NCBI RefSeq assembly: GCF_027744825.2
Contig: NC_071338.1
Coordinates: 25,620,001 to 25,684,000 of the forward strand
Direction: 5' to 3'
Source: Synchiropus splendidus
Taxonomy: Eukaryota > Chordata > Actinopteri > Syngnathiformes > Callionymidae
DNA length: 64,000 nucleotides
Positions 63,184 through 64,000 of this stretch are shown here, one piece after another (position 1 is the stretch's first letter; every line of letters starts with the position of its first letter). A program made the translations under genes and the position numbers. Under the pieces are notes generated by a model, which saw only the letters and a program-made list of their open reading frames with translations, searched no databases and was not told the DNA's origin.

Positions 63184-64000
63184 CAATGTCTAAAAATTCT
63201 GATTGTCGAATTCAACCTCTTTGTTTCAGGAAACCCTGAACCTCAAATGCATCTAAACTAATGCCTGCTATGTGTCAAAGGGGCACTCTTTTGCTTTGTC
63301 GTGACAGTGTCTCAGGTTTCATCCTAAACCTGTGTTTGGTACATATACGCGTTGTTTATGTGGCAAACACTGTGGTATCTAGTTTGCCCGATCATGTGGG
63401 TAGCTGTATAGATGGAGTGCAGAACTCATCTCCATGACATCTGTCATAAAAATATTGTGACTAAAAGTCAAGTCCAGTCTTGTGTGTTTCGTGACAGAAG
63501 TTTAATATTGTGTGAGTAGCTGCTACTCCCCCTTGTTCGCACACAAACCCCTGATTTCTGGTCACTGCTCATTGCCAGACAGACAGACACAGGACGTTGT
63601 GGTTCCCCTCTGTTGTTTCAGCCAATTGTCTCATGGTCACACATCTGTCTGTTTCAGCACAGCTAACCCCAGTATCAGCTCCCAAATCTCACACTCTAAT
63701 ACAATAACAACAAGTCTGGCTCTGGGAAGCCGACTTCCGTCCCGTTCGACTGGCTAACTCTACTTCAGTGTGGCGTTTGACATTTGACTACATCTCTTTA
63801 GATTATTATTTTTTAATCAGCTCTGGAAACAAAGTTTTAAATGAAACCATCGGTTGATATCCACATCGAGATGGATGAATCCTGAGTGAACCAGGGAACA
63901 TTAAAACATTTCAGTTCAGCATCTGGCTGTTTCTGTACTGATACATTTTTGCATTACCATCTTCTGCTTTTTAGATTGTAGTAATTCAGTTGCAGCAGTT

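Overview
This is a piece of a vertebrate genome, almost certainly from a bony (teleost) fish. The genes are split by GT-AG introns, the base composition is AT-rich with long TA/CA/ATT microsatellites, and the dispersed repeats look fish-like (short hAT-like and Tc1/mariner-like elements, LINE 3' ends, a tRNA-headed SINE). Species cannot be fixed from sequence alone. I saw no bacterial, phage or viral gene and no CRISPR array.

Three protein-coding genes could be assembled by reading splice sites. (1) pde3b, cGMP-inhibited cAMP phosphodiesterase 3B, lies on the minus strand from ATG 40180 to stop 2296, in 16 coding exons (3300 bp, 1099 aa); its first intron alone is 23 kb. (2) copb1, the beta subunit of the COPI coat, lies on the plus strand from ATG 42644 to stop 48713, in 21 coding exons (2862 bp, 953 aa), with a polyadenylation signal at 48833. 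(3) The first coding exon of rras2 (a Ras-family GTPase also called TC21) lies on the plus strand at 52256-52357; its other exons must lie beyond 64000. All exon phases agree and no stop or frameshift interrupts any of the three.

Layout: 1-2295 is the presumed 3' UTR and flank of pde3b; 2296-16216 carries pde3b exons 16 to 2; 16217-39292 is pde3b intron 1, full of repeats; 39293-40180 is pde3b exon 1; 40181 to about 41766 is a compact head-to-head intergenic region serving pde3b and copb1; 42644-48713 is copb1; 48840-52255 is intergenic and ends in the GC-rich rras2 leader; 52358-64000 is rras2 intron 1.

The gene neighbourhood matches human 11p15 (PDE3B, PSMA1, COPB1, RRAS2), except that PSMA1 is missing between pde3b and copb1. 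The three genes do not form a pathway: PDE3B degrades cAMP at membranes downstream of insulin, beta-COP is a housekeeping coat component of Golgi vesicles, and R-Ras2 is a plasma-membrane signalling GTPase. I found no convincing new biological system. The more unusual material is repeat-derived: a perfect 86-bp TA-rich palindrome, a MITE arm embedded in TA microsatellite, a direct pair of related repeats 29 kb apart, and a hAT-like element with a near-perfect target-site duplication.
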